Shown here one piece after another: positions 43,901 to 55,424 of a stretch of 64,000 bases of DNA. The stretch covers positions 62,001-126,000 of the forward strand of contig WION01000025.1 of the NCBI GenBank assembly GCA_015039365.1, given 5' to 3'. The notes under the pieces are model-generated. The model worked only from the letters and a program-made list of their open reading frames with translations. It had not been told where the DNA came from and ran no database searches. A program made the translations under genes and the position numbers. This DNA comes from Amanita rubescens (lineage: Eukaryota > Basidiomycota > Agaricomycetes > Agaricales > Amanitaceae). The stretch's first letter is position 1; every line of letters starts with the position of its first letter.

Positions 43901-45542
43901 ACCGCGGGATTGACCGCATAAGGGGAGGTTGGAGTTGGACGCGCTGTTGTTGTTGACTGCTGCTGCCCGCGTTGGAGGAAGTGGAGGTGGAGGTGGCAAT
44001 TCTAAGGGCGCAGAATCGGGGGAATGGAACGCGTCAGAAGCGCGAAAAAACCATCCACCACCGCCGTTTGGTCTTGGAGGGCGAGGAGAGACGGGTCGAG
44101 ATGGTGGCGTGTTATCATGGCGGGAAGATGTGGTGGAAAGAGGTAATGAGGAGAGGGAGCTTGCTGGGCGGCCTGAATCGTCTGGTGATCCTGTAGGGGT
44201 ATGGTTAGTTTCGAAGATGAATGGAGAGGAGGAATAACGTACCGATTACACCGCCCTCTTGTTGGGTCGTGCTGATTCGTTTCTTTCGGACGCCCCATTT
44301 CTTGACGCTCCCTATACGGCTCAGAAGCGCGTTTTTCGCGCCAGAAGGAGTGGATGGGGGAGGAATCGGAGGTGAACCATGATGGTTGCTTAATGGAGTA
44401 GTGTTTAGGCCAGGAATGGGAGAAGGAGCCGGTGAAGACGGGGCGCTTGATACAGGCGTTTGTGGCGTACGAGGCCGTGAAAGGCTGCCTCTGTGGATAC
44501 TATCTCGGGCTGGAGTTTGGGGACGTTCGACTTCATGTAACGCTGCTAGTCCAGACGAGAAACTCGATGACACGGGTAACATTTCGAACGCGGCTTGTGA
44601 CTGTGGGCGATTCTTTTTCCTTAAACGACGACGTTCCCGCTCCTTTTGTGCCGGCGGATTGGGAGGTAGATGAGATGAAGTACGCGATGCGGGGTAGAGA
44701 TGGGCAGTGGATCCGTAGTACAGGGAATCCCCCGCTATGGTTGTTGGCAACGAGAAGACTGAGGAAGAGGGGGATCGTGGAAATGGCTGCGGGTGGTCGC
44801 GATTGCCGCCTGCCAAGTGGGCCGGTAAAGCAGGGACTGGCGGGGGAGGTGAGCCATCCAAAGGATGGTCAGTCACTGAATTCAAGCGCGCTGGACCCGG
44901 GCGACGCAAGCGCCCAGTGACGGTTCTGTCTTCGTCTTTATCCAAGAAACCCAGATCATCGTCTTCCTCGTCTAAATCCGATCCGGAAAATGCGTTTCTA
45001 AAACGAGCGTATTGCGCAGAGGCGCTTGAACTTGCTCTATGGCGTCCTAGGGCCGATGGCTTGAAATCTACGTTTTCGTTGTTAGTCGAGAGGGGCTGCA
45101 TGGAACGATGGTTTCTGGAGAGTTCCTTGGTAGGAGAAGACTGTTCTCCCCTCGTTTTGCGTACGGGTGTGTCGCTCTTGTCCTCAAAATCGTCGTCCCA
45201 ATTCTCAGTTAAGGTGAGGTGTTTGGCGGGCGTCGAAGGGCCAGCCTCGACCGTAGGTGCAGTAAACACCTTTGCTCGACGGGTTGGAGACGAATCTGTG
45301 GGAGAATCCTCGGCTGCATCTGCATCCCAATCAACTGTGAAGCGCGAACTTGTTGTTGACATGCGTGCCAGTGGTGCATTGTCACTATTGGTTGAATGTA
45401 AAGTAAAAGTTTTGTTTTTTCGTGGAGGAGAGTTTGGATTGAATTCGAAATCGTCATCCCAGTTCTCTAATAGCGCGCACGACGCGTTGATGAGGGTTTT
45501 GAATTGACTAGGAGGTTAACTGAGCGCACCTGTAGCGGTCAT
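40911..45542 (-). CDS. Large Byr4/Bfa1-like protein, 1487 aa (septation/mitotic-exit scaffold, tentative)
   Basis: Exons are 45530-45542, 44243-45466, 42805-44190 and 40911-42751, with introns of 63, 52 and 53 nt; all phases agree and give 1488 codons. The first exon is only 13 nt and splices straight into the motif ENWDDDFE (residues 5-12), which recurs near residue 92; a variant VDWDADA lies near 48-54. Long Ser/Pro/Gly-rich disordered parts follow. Conserved-looking islands are FIRSVRRISIVGRHKR, SLGDLKIPARITQAQVGLRR continuing across an intron into DLGMVRDFAQNVEQLKGLQ, VEIQALLDSHAQ, FYTINSKYRITWECAELLIE and SLAAIFRI. These recall basidiomycete proteins annotated as Byr4, which with Cdc16 forms the GAP for the septation GTPase. 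I am sure of the gene and only moderately of the name. It is divergent from the F-box gene, with 94 bp between start codons. Confidence 0.8.
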
Positions 45543-45636
45543 GGTGCCATCTAGTCGAGCCAAATGACTCTGGCCTGACGTCTAGAGTCCGCCTGGTGGT
45601 CGTGACGAAACGCCAAGTTAGGGTTAAGGTTAACCC
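45543..45636. promoter_or_regulatory. 94-bp divergent promoter
   Basis: Only 94 bp separate the ATGs of the Byr4-like gene (minus) and the F-box gene (plus), so the core promoters and 5' leaders must overlap or be very short. It contains no clear TATA box. Confidence 0.6.
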
Positions 45637-47548
45637 ATGCTCAAGGCTCTGCCTCACGAACTTATCGAACAAATTCTTTTGAAACTAGACCCAAAAGATA
45701 TCAGAAATTGCAAGCTAATTTCAAGTCAATTCAATGACTTTATCTGCTCTTCAATTGTACTCCAATATCTATTGGCTTGTCAAGTTGCAGGCGTCATAGA
45801 CAACCCTCATTCCAATCTCTCATACGCAGACCGTTATGATCGCTTATTAAAGCGAGAAAAGGCATGGTCCAGTCTTCAACCAGTTTTTACAACAACATTT
45901 GATGCGACAAACGAACCTTCTTCAATATACGACTTGACCGCAGGCACTTTTCTTCTAGGCGACGTCAATTACCGAGATCTCCACTATTGCACCCTTCCAT
46001 CCACACCCGACGATATTCCCCAATGGATTACCCTCAACGCTCATGGGCCAAACAGGGATTGGAGCGGAAACATCATTGACATGGGCATGGCCGTCTACGA
46101 ACATGATCTCATCGTCAACGTCGTCTCGTGCGTGCGTCATTTCTTATTCTATGAATTCTTCTTCTCATTATTATCAACACTAGATCCCCGATTAATATCC
46201 ATGCGAGTCGCATCGAGTATACGCTCGATATGATTCTTATTAAATTCTCCACTGGCGAATACCATCCGCTGGCCCGCCGACCACGAATCCACGTACAAGA
46301 TTCTTACGGACCACGTCCAGCTATCGCGCTGGATGTCGTCGGCGACACCCTCGCTCTGGCAGTAAACAACCTCCGCGGGATGTCCCGCGATAGACTGTTC
46401 ATTTTTGACTGGAAAACCGGCCATACACGACTGGTCAGTACGCTCGTCTACATCATACCTTTAACCTTCACTTTCTTTTCGATAGCAACACGAGGCTACA
46501 GAAAACGCCTATGCAAGTCTCACATTCATATCACCCAAAATCCTCCTCGTCCCCAACGTCGTCCTCGGGCACTACGAAGTTTGGAAAATCCCAACAGAAA
46601 CAGACGACGTCCCTCACCAAATCCTAAGCCTCTGCTTCCCGGCCCTCTCCAGAGGGCACTTCATCCTCAACCTCGTCTGCCGCGGCGAGCCTAACCCATA
46701 CCTCCACACCCTCGCCTACGCTCCATCTAGACCCTTCCACGCCTCCCCAGACGCCTCCATCATCATAACCATCATCCGCCTCGCCTCTTTCCCAGGCCTC
46801 CTTGGCGCAGCCTACACCCTCATCATCCACCGCCAATCTCTCCTAACCACCATCTCAAACCTTACCACCCACCCCAGCTTTCTCACCCTCCCACTCAACA
46901 CCAACCACCACCACTTCCACCACCTCAACCGATCAATCATCACCACCCCAGAAACCGAAATGCGCTACTCCCTCTCCTCCTTCTTCTCTTCCGACTCCCA
47001 CGAACTCTTCTCCACCTCCTCCTCCTCATCGGACTCGTCTTCATTGGGAGGCACATACGGCGTATATTCCATCCCATGGTCCGAATGGGGCCCTCCCATC
47101 TCAAGATGGTTCGACGACGACCAAACTCAAACGAGGTGGATCACCGTCTCAGCCGGTCAACGATGGGCCGTGCTCGATCCCTCTGAGGAAGACAACGGGA
47201 TGAAATCGAGGATTAGGATTATCGATTTTAATCCTTATAATATCCACCGTGCATGCGTAGTAGTAGATCATGACGGTTTGGCGGGAGAGATGGTGATTGA
47301 GAGGAAAGGAGATTATTTAGGTCGTGGACATGCTTTTGCGGAGGATATTGAGATGGGGTTGGGGTGTACGATTTATACGGCGCCTGAGTTGTATGATTTT
47401 GATGGGTTGTTGATGGAAGAAGAGAGGTTGTTGGGGTTAAAGGTGCGTGCAGTGTGTGCGAGTTTTGTATCGTTTTACTTTACTTATGGTTGGGTAGATC
47501 AATGAGGGGGGGAATGTCGAAAAGATTACTATTTTTCATTTTGGCTGA
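45637..47548 (+). CDS. F-box protein, 582 aa
   Basis: Exons are 45637-46127, 46184-46433, 46486-47442 and 47498-47548 (introns 56, 52 and 55 nt), 583 codons. The N-terminal F-box reads LPHELIEQILLKLDPKDIRN and CKLISSQFNDFICSS, the module that binds Skp1 so that the rest can present a target to an SCF ubiquitin ligase. The remainder has blocks typical of basidiomycete F-box proteins with a degenerate propeller-like C-terminal region (LIVNVVS, ALDVVGDTLALAVNN, LFIFDWKTG, KILLVPNVVLGHYEVWKIP, WITVSAGQRWAVLDP), ending KITIFHFG. Without the last intron the frame runs into a short unrelated tail; the spliced end matches the decayed copy at 54.9 kb, which supports it. The target is unknown. It is convergent with HNH copy 1. 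Confidence 0.88.
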
Positions 47549-48138
47549 GCCCAGCGTTTTCAAATGACGGGGACGTTGGGTTACTATTGTATTACAGGGT
47601 TCTTCATGTTACGACATAGACAGAACAATTGAGGGATCATTCTGGTTGCCCCACTCTAATATGACTTGTCACGGAACGCGCAAGTTGGCACTTGCGCTAG
47701 TCGAGACGGTACCACGTGTGCTATGTAGTGACGTCGTAGAGAGGGGATTGGATAGGATCAATATAGCCTTGAACCACCAGGCAAGGCACTTTACATAACA
47801 TTCAACCTAACTTGCATCAACCTGGCAGTCCTCTATCATGATAACCCGTTGGCGAATACCATCCGTTGACCCGTCAACATAATAAATGACTCAGGTTGGT
47901 GCGCTTCTCTTTTTTGAAGGTAAGAATCATGCGTAAGCAGAGGTTGCAAGGAAGTAACAAGCACTGAATAATGCTTCAATTACTAGCCCTAAGTTGTGAT
48001 ACATGAATGCATGACGCGTAACCGAGTCAAAACGTTTACCAGGTCTATCCGTATGTGACATTAAGTGGTAATGGGGGAAGATATAAACATTATGGCATTG
48101 CTTTCGCTCATTCACAGTCTGAACAAAGGCACCGAAGG
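47549..48138. other. Convergent 3' flanks of the F-box and HNH genes
   Basis: 590 bp without a gene. The stretch 47550-47680 (TTTTCAAATGACG, GTTCTTCATGTTACGAC, GATCATTCTGGTTGCC) recurs at about 55230-55320 and, in part, at 51185-51225, so it belongs to the duplicated block. Confidence 0.65.
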
Positions 48139-49732
48139 CTAATGTATAGTAAGGCTACCCATCCCAGGAGTCAGATCAACAGCAGCAAATGCCGACGCGA
48201 GATAGTTTAGATCTTCAAGCTCGTCCGCCTTGGGCACCTTAAGCTTTGGGAGCTCGTCGCCCCACTTCCTGAGTATATAATCAATAAACCCTGCTGCACC
48301 ACTCATGTGCATTATATTAGTGACAGCGGCATGGATCGCAATAAGTCGAGGATTTGGTAAAGCCACGCCCGACGATGTGGCGTGCCGTTGTTGCCCAGAA
48401 CGAAGATGATGGCCATACGCCGGAGGTGGTTCGAGAGTTTCTTGATACTTGTGTGAATGATCTTCGAACTTGATTACGGATTCCTGAAGACCAGGGATTT
48501 CAACATTAGTAAATTTGACAACTTTATACATATTTGGTTCGGAGTTCTCCTTGGGCTGAAGCAAATCATGTAGTTATATTCGAAGCCCGCGCAATCGAAA
48601 CTCACCCAAGGTACGAGGCAGAACTTGAAACGGTCAAATACAGAATGAATTTGTTCAGCTAATATCATGCCATATGCAGGAGTGTCGAGTATATCACCTA
48701 GATTCCGCAATTCGTGGGCGGCGCGGGGGAAAAGATGGACAAGAATGTCAAACAATGATACAGAGCAGCGATCCTGTAGCAAATGTTGTTAAAAGGAATC
48801 AAATATATGGTCATTGATACTGACGGTTTTAGCTGCGCGAGTTCCAACTGCTCTTTTCAAAATGTGGGCACAATGCAAGACTGCTCTTGGACCGTGACGT
48901 TCATCTGTCTCTTTATCAATATCCAAATACCCAGAGACGACACATTTATGATCATCGCGAACAATTACCTGAGCCAAGAAAAATATACATAAATACTGCC
49001 GGTGATGAATCGGAAGGACCTAACGCACAGCCTGAATTTCAGTTAAACCAGTATGACTTGCAGTTTCTTCGATCGTGGGCGTTGCGTGTTCAGAGAAGTC
49101 TTGAGCAGTATGGTTCTCGTTGTGGCGAACTAGAATAAACTGAATAAATATACGAACTGCAAGAGAATTGACGCACACGGCCAAAGGAAGAGGCCGAACC
49201 ATGTATTAGCGAGGCGTACGTATTGATCCAAGTCGCCTCGACAGGATACAATAGCAGCAGCAACATAGCGCTCTGCCTTACGAGAGTCTTCAGATTCTGA
49301 GCTTGCAGAGCTTGCATATCGCAGCATTGCATCTAACAGCCGATAACAATCAACGCGTACTTCTCGTTTCGCATCAGATGGCGCTGGAAGTAAGCGCTCT
49401 GTGTGGTCTATCCTAGAGAGCACTGATAAGTCCCCCGTTGCCAGTTTAACAAGAGCAGTCGTTGGATGTTCGTTCAAGTTGTCGAGTAGCTCTTTGATAG
49501 TGGTTTCCTGGTCCGGCCGAATGATATCACTAATTGACCTAACAGACGTAACGGCATCCATTGAGCCGTCACGGGACAGCGGAGCCGCTGAGGCACCGGT
49601 TAGGGGAGCATCTAGAGCAGGTTCGGGAATAGATGCTTCAGAGATCGTCGATTGGCTTCTAGTTAACATTTCTTCCACCTTTGACACATCAGTGGCAGCA
49701 GAAGAGGCAGAACCAGTGCGACGATGTGACAT
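48139..49732 (-). CDS. HNH-nuclease-type protein, copy 1, 461 aa (Tyr at the HNH Asn)
   Basis: Exons are 49177-49732, 49029-49129, 48825-48968, 48606-48773 and 48139-48555 (introns 47, 60, 51 and 50 nt), 462 codons. After a Ser-rich start comes a helical domain (SISDIIRPDQETTIKELLDN, AERYVAAAIVSCRGDLDQYV), then an HNH module of the PF13391 kind: RDDHKCVVSG, HCAHILKRAVGTRA, and the third element GMILAEQIHSVFDRFKFCLV. Copies 2 and 3 have Asn before this Gly; here it is Tyr (PAYGM), so the middle residue of His-Asn-His is lost. The C-terminal domain is well kept among copies (GAAGFIDYILRKWGDELPKL, KADELEDLNYLASAFAA). The usual role, cutting DNA with one metal ion, is inferred from the fold; the cellular task is unknown. 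Confidence 0.85.
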
Positions 49733-49993
49733 AGCGAGCGCGACAGTTAGTGGCAGAAGGACGACGAGTGGCGTTCACAACAAAGTTGAACGCGATGGCG
49801 GAGGACTGTGACGTCACGCGTCATCATGCATCTTTTTTTAATTTTAATAAGAGATGTATTGAGAATACGTATGTATATATACAAATTTGTGCTAGCAAAC
49901 CAGAGGGTTTGATCAGATAAGAGTGGGTAGGTAAAACGTAAGAGATGAAGAAGCTAGCTTCGGTAATGAGTTAGATCGGACCCGAAAAAGAAA
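49733..49993. other. Upstream region of HNH copy 1
   Basis: No gene. Probably promoter and leader; similar sequence precedes copy 3 (AGCGAGCGCGACAGT, GTGGCGTTCACAAC against AGCGAGCACGATAG, GTGGCATTCACAAC). Confidence 0.5.
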
Positions 49994-50344
49994 TTAAGGA
50001 ACGTCAAAGGGAAGATCTTCGAAGGTAAAAGCGTATGTGTTTTCTTTTAAGAAGCGTTTGAGTAATATGCTACCATTTCTGTGCCTTGTGAGGTAATTTA
50101 AGTTTGAGAAAGAATATACGTAATTGCATTTAGTTAAGATATGTTCTCCGAGTGATTGGAAACACCCGCAATAATTGCATTTAGTTAAGATATGTTCTCC
50201 GAGTGATTGGAAACACCCGCAATAATTGCATTCGGTTCGTTTTGTTCCAACCTTATGGGCGCTCTTGCGAGGCCCAGACTGACCAGCATGTTTCGGTGCG
50301 CAGTTACTCTCAGATTGGGGGACGCCCATGAGGGAGGTCACCAA
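49994..50344 (-). pseudogene. Fragment resembling the zinc tail of a LINE-type reverse transcriptase, with a 51-bp tandem duplication
   Basis: A minus-strand frame holds ECNYCGCFQSLGEHILTKC, a CX2CX8HX4C pattern like that at the C-terminal end of many LINE reverse transcriptases. The unit is repeated in frame because 50121-50171 is duplicated exactly at 50172-50222 (51 bp, 17 codons). No reverse-transcriptase core is present, so this is a short remnant. Confidence 0.45.
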
Positions 50345-51279
50345 CTACTCGGCGCAGCGGTGCCGTCTATCCTCGTTTCTTCACTGAGCCCGGCATTTAT
50401 GTTTCATGAGGAGTGTCGTGGAAGGGAATCAACTTAAGCCTATAGCACCCGATTCCGAGTGGTAGACCGACAAGGGATTTAGTCCTCTCGAGCCAGGGGT
50501 AGTAGGAGATTGTCCAATCCTGCTACGGTTCGTCGCATGATCCGGCTAACCACTTCCGGTGCGATTTCCCGTACTCCAGCAAATGGTTTGTTAAAGCCAA
50601 CCGGCACAGATTCCCATTTGTCCAGAGTCCTTGTCTCGCTAGGCAAACCAATGGGGAATATCCAAAGGAGTGAACGCCTAACTAACGTCCAGAGGGAGTG
50701 AAGTGCGACCTCAGTCTATTCAGTCACCTTGGAAGGGGGTGGCCTGTCCTTTCAGTCGGCTTGTTTTTACCCAAATCTACCCCCTTTTACCGCCATCTAT
50801 CCTTTCGGACCCTTCCGGGCAAGTGGTCTGAAACCACTTTTGATGATTGTCTAAGCCACTTTGGGAGAGGATGGGCTTCATGCCACCCTGTGTGTAGCAA
50901 AGCGCCGTCGACAGGGCAAAGGGCTCCCGAAGGACTTGCGCAGCAAAGCCAACCCTTTACCCGCATTCTCCCCAACGACGAGCTCTCTCGCTGACGCGGG
51001 CAAGAGACTTGCGTACAGTTAACGTCGTGTTTACTCGTCTCGTCTTTGGGCCAGAGGCCCTCTTGGCACGAAAAACGTGTCTTCACTCCGCAGGCACATG
51101 ACCGTAGGAAGAGAAGAAGAGAATGTACATCATGCATCATGGGTCAGGCTGGCACTGATTGTGGCTTATTTAGTCGAGCCAGGAAAAACGATTCTGGTTG
51201 CCCTTGCGCTAATCGAGATATTGGTTTAGACAACAATTGATTTCGCTCATTCGTGGAGGTAGTCTGAGCGAACCCAAAC
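50345..51279. other. Insert-like stretch between HNH copies 1 and 2, no gene
   Basis: More GC-rich than its surroundings, with no sustained frame. Near-repeated phrases (CAGTCTATTCAGTCACCTTGG and GATTGTCTAAGCCACTTTGG, each followed by GGGxxGGxTGGGC-type sequence) suggest a repeat. The last ~90 bp (51190-51279) belong to the HNH-linked block. Confidence 0.4.
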
Positions 51280-52835
51280 TTAGATGCTAATGCTACCCAT
51301 CCCAGGCGTCAGATCAGCAGCAGCGAATGCGGACGCGAGATAGTTTAGATCTTCAAGCTCATCCGCCTTGGGTACCTTAAGCTTTGGAAACTCGTCGCTC
51401 CACCTCCGCAGTACATAATCAATAAATCCTGCTGCTCCACTCATGTGCATTATATTGGTGACGGCGGCATGGATCGCAATAAACTCAGGATCAGGTAAAT
51501 CCACGCCTGATGGTGTGATACTAGGTTCTTGCTGCCCCGAGCGAAGGTGGTAATTGTGTGCTGGATGTGGTTGCAAAGGCGCTCGATGTTTGTGCGAGTG
51601 GTCTTCAAATTTGACAATGGATTCCTCGAGACCAGGAATTTTGTCCCAGGACAATCTTACAATTTTATACGTATCTGGATCGGGGTTCTCCTTGGGCTAT
51701 GAGCAAGTCAACCGGTATTCTGTGTTTTGTAATCATCACTCACCCAAGGCATAAGGCAGAAAACAAAATGATCAAAGGCCAAATGGATTTCGCTGCTCAG
51801 CATTATGCCGTTTCCAGGCGCGTCGAGTTTGTCCCCTAGATCTCGCAATCTGCTGGCAGCGCGCGGGAAAAGATGGATAAGGATGTCAAACAACGACACA
51901 GATTCGTGATCCTGTAATTAAGTCATTATTTAAAAAAGAAGTGGAAGAATGATCAAACTAACGGCTCGAGCTGCGCGGACTCCAACTGCCCTCTTCAGAA
52001 TGTGGGCACACTGCAAAAACGCCACATTAAGTCCCCTACCCTTGTATTTATCATAATCGAAAAATCCAGAAACGACACATTTATAATCATCGCGAGCTAT
52101 CACCTGAGCGAAGAAATGAGATAAAAAAAATGCGAATGGATCGTAAAGCCCCTGCATACAGCATCTTTCATCCTAGGAGTCCGTTCATGAATCTCAGCAT
52201 GACTTGCAGTCTCTTCGATCGTGGGCGTTGCATTTTCGGAGAAGTATTGGGCAGTGTACTTCTCATTTTGTCGAACTAGCATAAATTCAATAAATATACA
52301 AGCCTCGAAATAACATTGACGCACACGGCCAAAGAAAGAGACCAAACCATGTGTTAGCAAGGCGCAGGTATCGGTCCAAGTCACCTCGACAGGATACAAT
52401 AGCAGCAGCAACATAGCGCTCTGCCTTACGAGCGTCTTCAGATTCCGAGCTTGCATATCGAAGCATCGCATCTAACAACCGATGACAATCAATGCGTACT
52501 TCTTGTTTCGTATCCGATGGCGCTGGAAGCAAGCGATCTGAAGATTCTATCCTGGAGAACACAATTAGGTCCTCCGTTGCCAGTTTAACAAGAGCAGTCG
52601 TTGGGTGCTTGTTCAAGTTGTCGAGTAGCTCTTTAATAGTGGTTTCCTGGTCCGGCTGAATGATATCGCTAATTGACCTAATAAAACTAACAGAATCCAT
52701 TAACCCATCATGGGACGGAGCGGCCGAGGCTCCTGGTAGAGGGGTGCCTGTAACAGGTTCAGGAATAGAGGCCTTAGAGATTGTCAATTGGCTTCTAGTA
52801 GTCAACATTTGCTCCACCTCGTCACCGGACTGCAT
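51280..52835 (-). CDS. HNH-nuclease-type protein, copy 2, 450 aa (ancestral start lost)
   Basis: Exons are 52325-52835, 52160-52275, 51963-52103, 51744-51911 and 51280-51696 (introns 49, 56, 51 and 47 nt), 451 codons from the first remaining ATG. Upstream, the frame continues as QSQRTDSTSSVATAVS, equal to the N-terminus of copies 1 and 3, but where they have ATG this copy has ACA, so about 20 residues are lost or an upstream exon is used. The HNH residues are all present: RDDYKCVVSG, QCAHILKRAVG, GNGIMLSSEIHLAFDHF. All splice sites are sound. The intact active site and frame suggest it is expressed or was until recently. Confidence 0.85.
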
Positions 52836-54879
52836 TGACACAGCAGTGGCAACAGAAGAGGTGGAGTCAGTGCGTTGACTCTGTAACAGAACAAGCGCTA
52901 TAGTTAGTGGCAGAAGGACGATCGACGCGGCGTGGCCCAGCGTTCAAAAGTTAAAACAGAGAACACGATCGGAGTCATCGGAGTCGTCGGACGCGTCAGG
53001 TCACGTGGCTATTTCGGACCCTTTTCGTCGGGGATTTTATTTTTAATTAAACTGTACGCCCGCCTGCGCGGCAAAACCCGCAACTAGTATGTATGCCGTC
53101 GACAGTTTTATAGTGGGTGACTTCAAAAATAATATAGTACAATAAGTAGAAACCACGAAGATAAACACCAATCGGTCGGAGACAGAACAGGATCACAGTG
53201 TGATTCGAGAGCGAACAAAGGTACCTAGGCTGTACAGGAAGAACGGAGAAAGGAAGAACTTGTGACTCTCGAGTCTCGACGTTATCTATGCGTGCTGTTT
53301 GGTTCTATTTGTGGTGATCAACGTATTACACCATAAAAAAGAAAGGTAAGGGGGGAAACATAAACAACGTACGTGAATGCATCCAAGTAAAATCTACCGG
53401 TGGTGAAAAGAGGTGGAGAGTACAGTTTGAGAAGATTTTCTGCAAGGAAAGGTAGTCAATGTAACGATTGAGAGAAGGGGATCATAATCGGCATTGTGAG
53501 AGAACTTGGGAATCATTGTCATTGCTTTGCGAAGTAAACAGAATGTTGGACACTGGACAGTTTTCGACAGTAATTGCCAGCACTGTAAAAATCTCAGAGG
53601 ATACAGCAGCTTTCACCGCATTAGGGACAGGAGAGTCGGAGGGTGCAACAGCCACGGTGGCCGTGAGCATTGGTCCAGGACGCGAAATGAACGAAGACAA
53701 GGCAGGAGTGACAGAGGCGGTGACAGCCAAAATCCAGGGTGGAGAATACTGCATTGGGAAGGTTAACAGTAGTATATCATTCCATACATTAAACGGTGGC
53801 AGGCATCGGCGCCGGCAGGAGCAGTTCCAGTCTTGGCAGAAGCGGTAGGAAGCAGTAGGGCAGAAGCGATGACAGCCGGGGTGGTTGCAGTGTCGGCAAA
53901 AGCGGTGGCAAAAGTGGTAACAACGGGGGCAGCTGGAACGGCGGCAAAAGCGGTACAGAGGCGGTAACGGCGGGGCCGGCTATTGTTCTTTGGAGCAGTG
54001 ACAGAAGCGGTAACAGCAGCGGCGGTAACGGGAGGGTCAGCTACGGGGCCAGAGGAATGTCGATAGAAGCGGCGGCAAGAGTGTCGACAGGAGCAGTAGC
54101 AGTGTAGCAGCGGTGGCAATTGCGGCGTTCGTAAGGTCAACGCTAGGGATGACCGGTACAGAATCAGAAGGTTTTTCTTTTCCTTTTGAGTTGGCGGGTT
54201 GGCAGTTATATGCGTCATTCTTTTGCTCAACTGTTTACTGGCGTATGGTAGGCAGGATTCGAACCCCGCTTACGAAGGACTCGACCAGAACGAGGCATCA
54301 CTACGAGGTAGAATTGAAAGAAGAAAAAACCGCTGAACTGGGTTGAATTTTAGCGAGCTAACAGGGGAGGCGACGATGTGGTCGTCATTGCTGTTCATCG
54401 ACGGTCCAGGTTCCAGCACGGCGAGTCCGCCCGATGTCTTTTCCTTTTCCAGAACAGGAACCGTGCGAGCGGTCAGTAGACAATTGTATATGAAAATGCC
54501 CATGCAGTATTGACGCTATGACTAGATCAGAGATTCGGCGAACCCTGTATTTATGCGACACTTACGTTCGTACTTCTCGTCAATGACACGAAATATACCT
54601 TTGCGTTTATGACAGACACAGTCAAAAGCGATGTTATGTGATGCGCGCCGTATGAGGAACGTCCGGAAATGGCGTACATCTGAGTCCGGCTATTCAAGAG
54701 GTAATATAGGGGTACGTGAAAAGGAGTGTCGTGCACGGGCTATGACGAGGATGTAAGTGGTGGCAGTGCGCAGTGCGCACAGACCCGGAAGAGCGGTTAC
54801 ATGATCATCACGTGCTCGATGGTCTCCCCTGACCGGTTGCTGCTCCGTAAAACCCTTCACCTTTCAGGTTGCGGGGATC
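52836..54879. repeat. Intergenic region with a GCGGTAACAG-type degenerate tandem repeat
   Basis: About 53790-54120 repeats short GC-rich units such as GGCGGCAAAAGCGGT, AGCGGTAACAGCAGCGG and GGTGGCAAAAGTGGT. Flanking Ala/Thr/Val-rich frames on both strands (53468-53850 plus; 53482-54230 minus) look like products of that composition. No gene is supported. A GGATTCGAACC sequence near 54256 resembles a Pol III B box but has no tRNA partner. Confidence 0.5.
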
Positions 54880-55180
54880 CTCGTAATATCCGTCATACGC
54901 CCAGGTCCACGCCCGCCAAGATCTAGAAGGTTTGGAGAGATGGTGGTAGGGAGGAAAGGAGACCACTATTTGGGTCGCATACCTCATGGTATGCATTTGC
55001 GGCGGATATTGAGACTTAAGGTGTACGATCTATACGGCGCCTGAATCTATATGATCTCGATGAACTGTTGGAGAGGTTGTTGGGATTGTGTGTGCGGTGC
55101 GAGTTGCGTATCTTTATTTATGGTTGGCAGATCAAATGTTGAATTAAGATAACTGTTTTTCATTTTGGCTAAGCCCGGCT
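54880..55180 (+). pseudogene. Decayed duplicate of the F-box gene 3' end
   Basis: Matches 47240-47560 with scattered substitutions and small indels: GAGATGGTGGTAGGGAGGAA against GAGATGGTGATTGAGAGGAA, TATACGGCGCCTGA in both, GAGAGGTTGTTGGG in both, TTATGGTTGG...AGATCAA, and the terminal TTTTTCATTTTGGCT, here followed by AAG instead of the TGA stop. Frames are broken throughout and no 5' part is present. Confidence 0.85.
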
Positions 55181-55424
55181 GCGCATCTCGGTCGCACAAG
55201 ACATATTGGTAAGCCTGCTGGGGACGGGAGTTGCTTTCAAATGACGAGGCACGGATTATTGTAATGCAGCGTTCTTCATGTTACGACAGAGTTATCGGTG
55301 GATCATTCTGGTCGCCTTATTCCTCCTGAAGACTGCAGGCGAAGTTCAAAATAGCTACGAAACGCGCGAGTCTGGTAATAATTGATTTCGTTCATTCGTG
55401 GAGGTAGTCTGAGCGAACCCAAAC
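55181..55424. other. Duplicated 3' flank next to HNH copy 3
   Basis: Shares CAAATGACGAGGCACG, GTTCTTCATGTTACGACA and GGATCATTCTGG with 47560-47650. Its last ~60 bp (TTCATTCGTGGAGGTAGTCT onward) are almost the same as those beside copy 2. Confidence 0.7.

Noticed and set aside
45209..45457. Alternative minus-strand frame as the start of the Byr4-like gene
   Set aside because: The other frame carries the repeated WDDDF motif and splices in phase; this one is a shadow.
53468..54230. Genes in the Ala/Thr-rich frames on both strands
   Set aside because: They follow a GCGGTAACAG-type tandem repeat and overlap in opposite strands; no introns or motifs.
54240..54310. tRNA gene on the minus strand near GGATTCGAACC
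   Set aside because: Only a B-box-like match; the T stem mispairs and no matching acceptor 5' strand or A box exists at the right distance.
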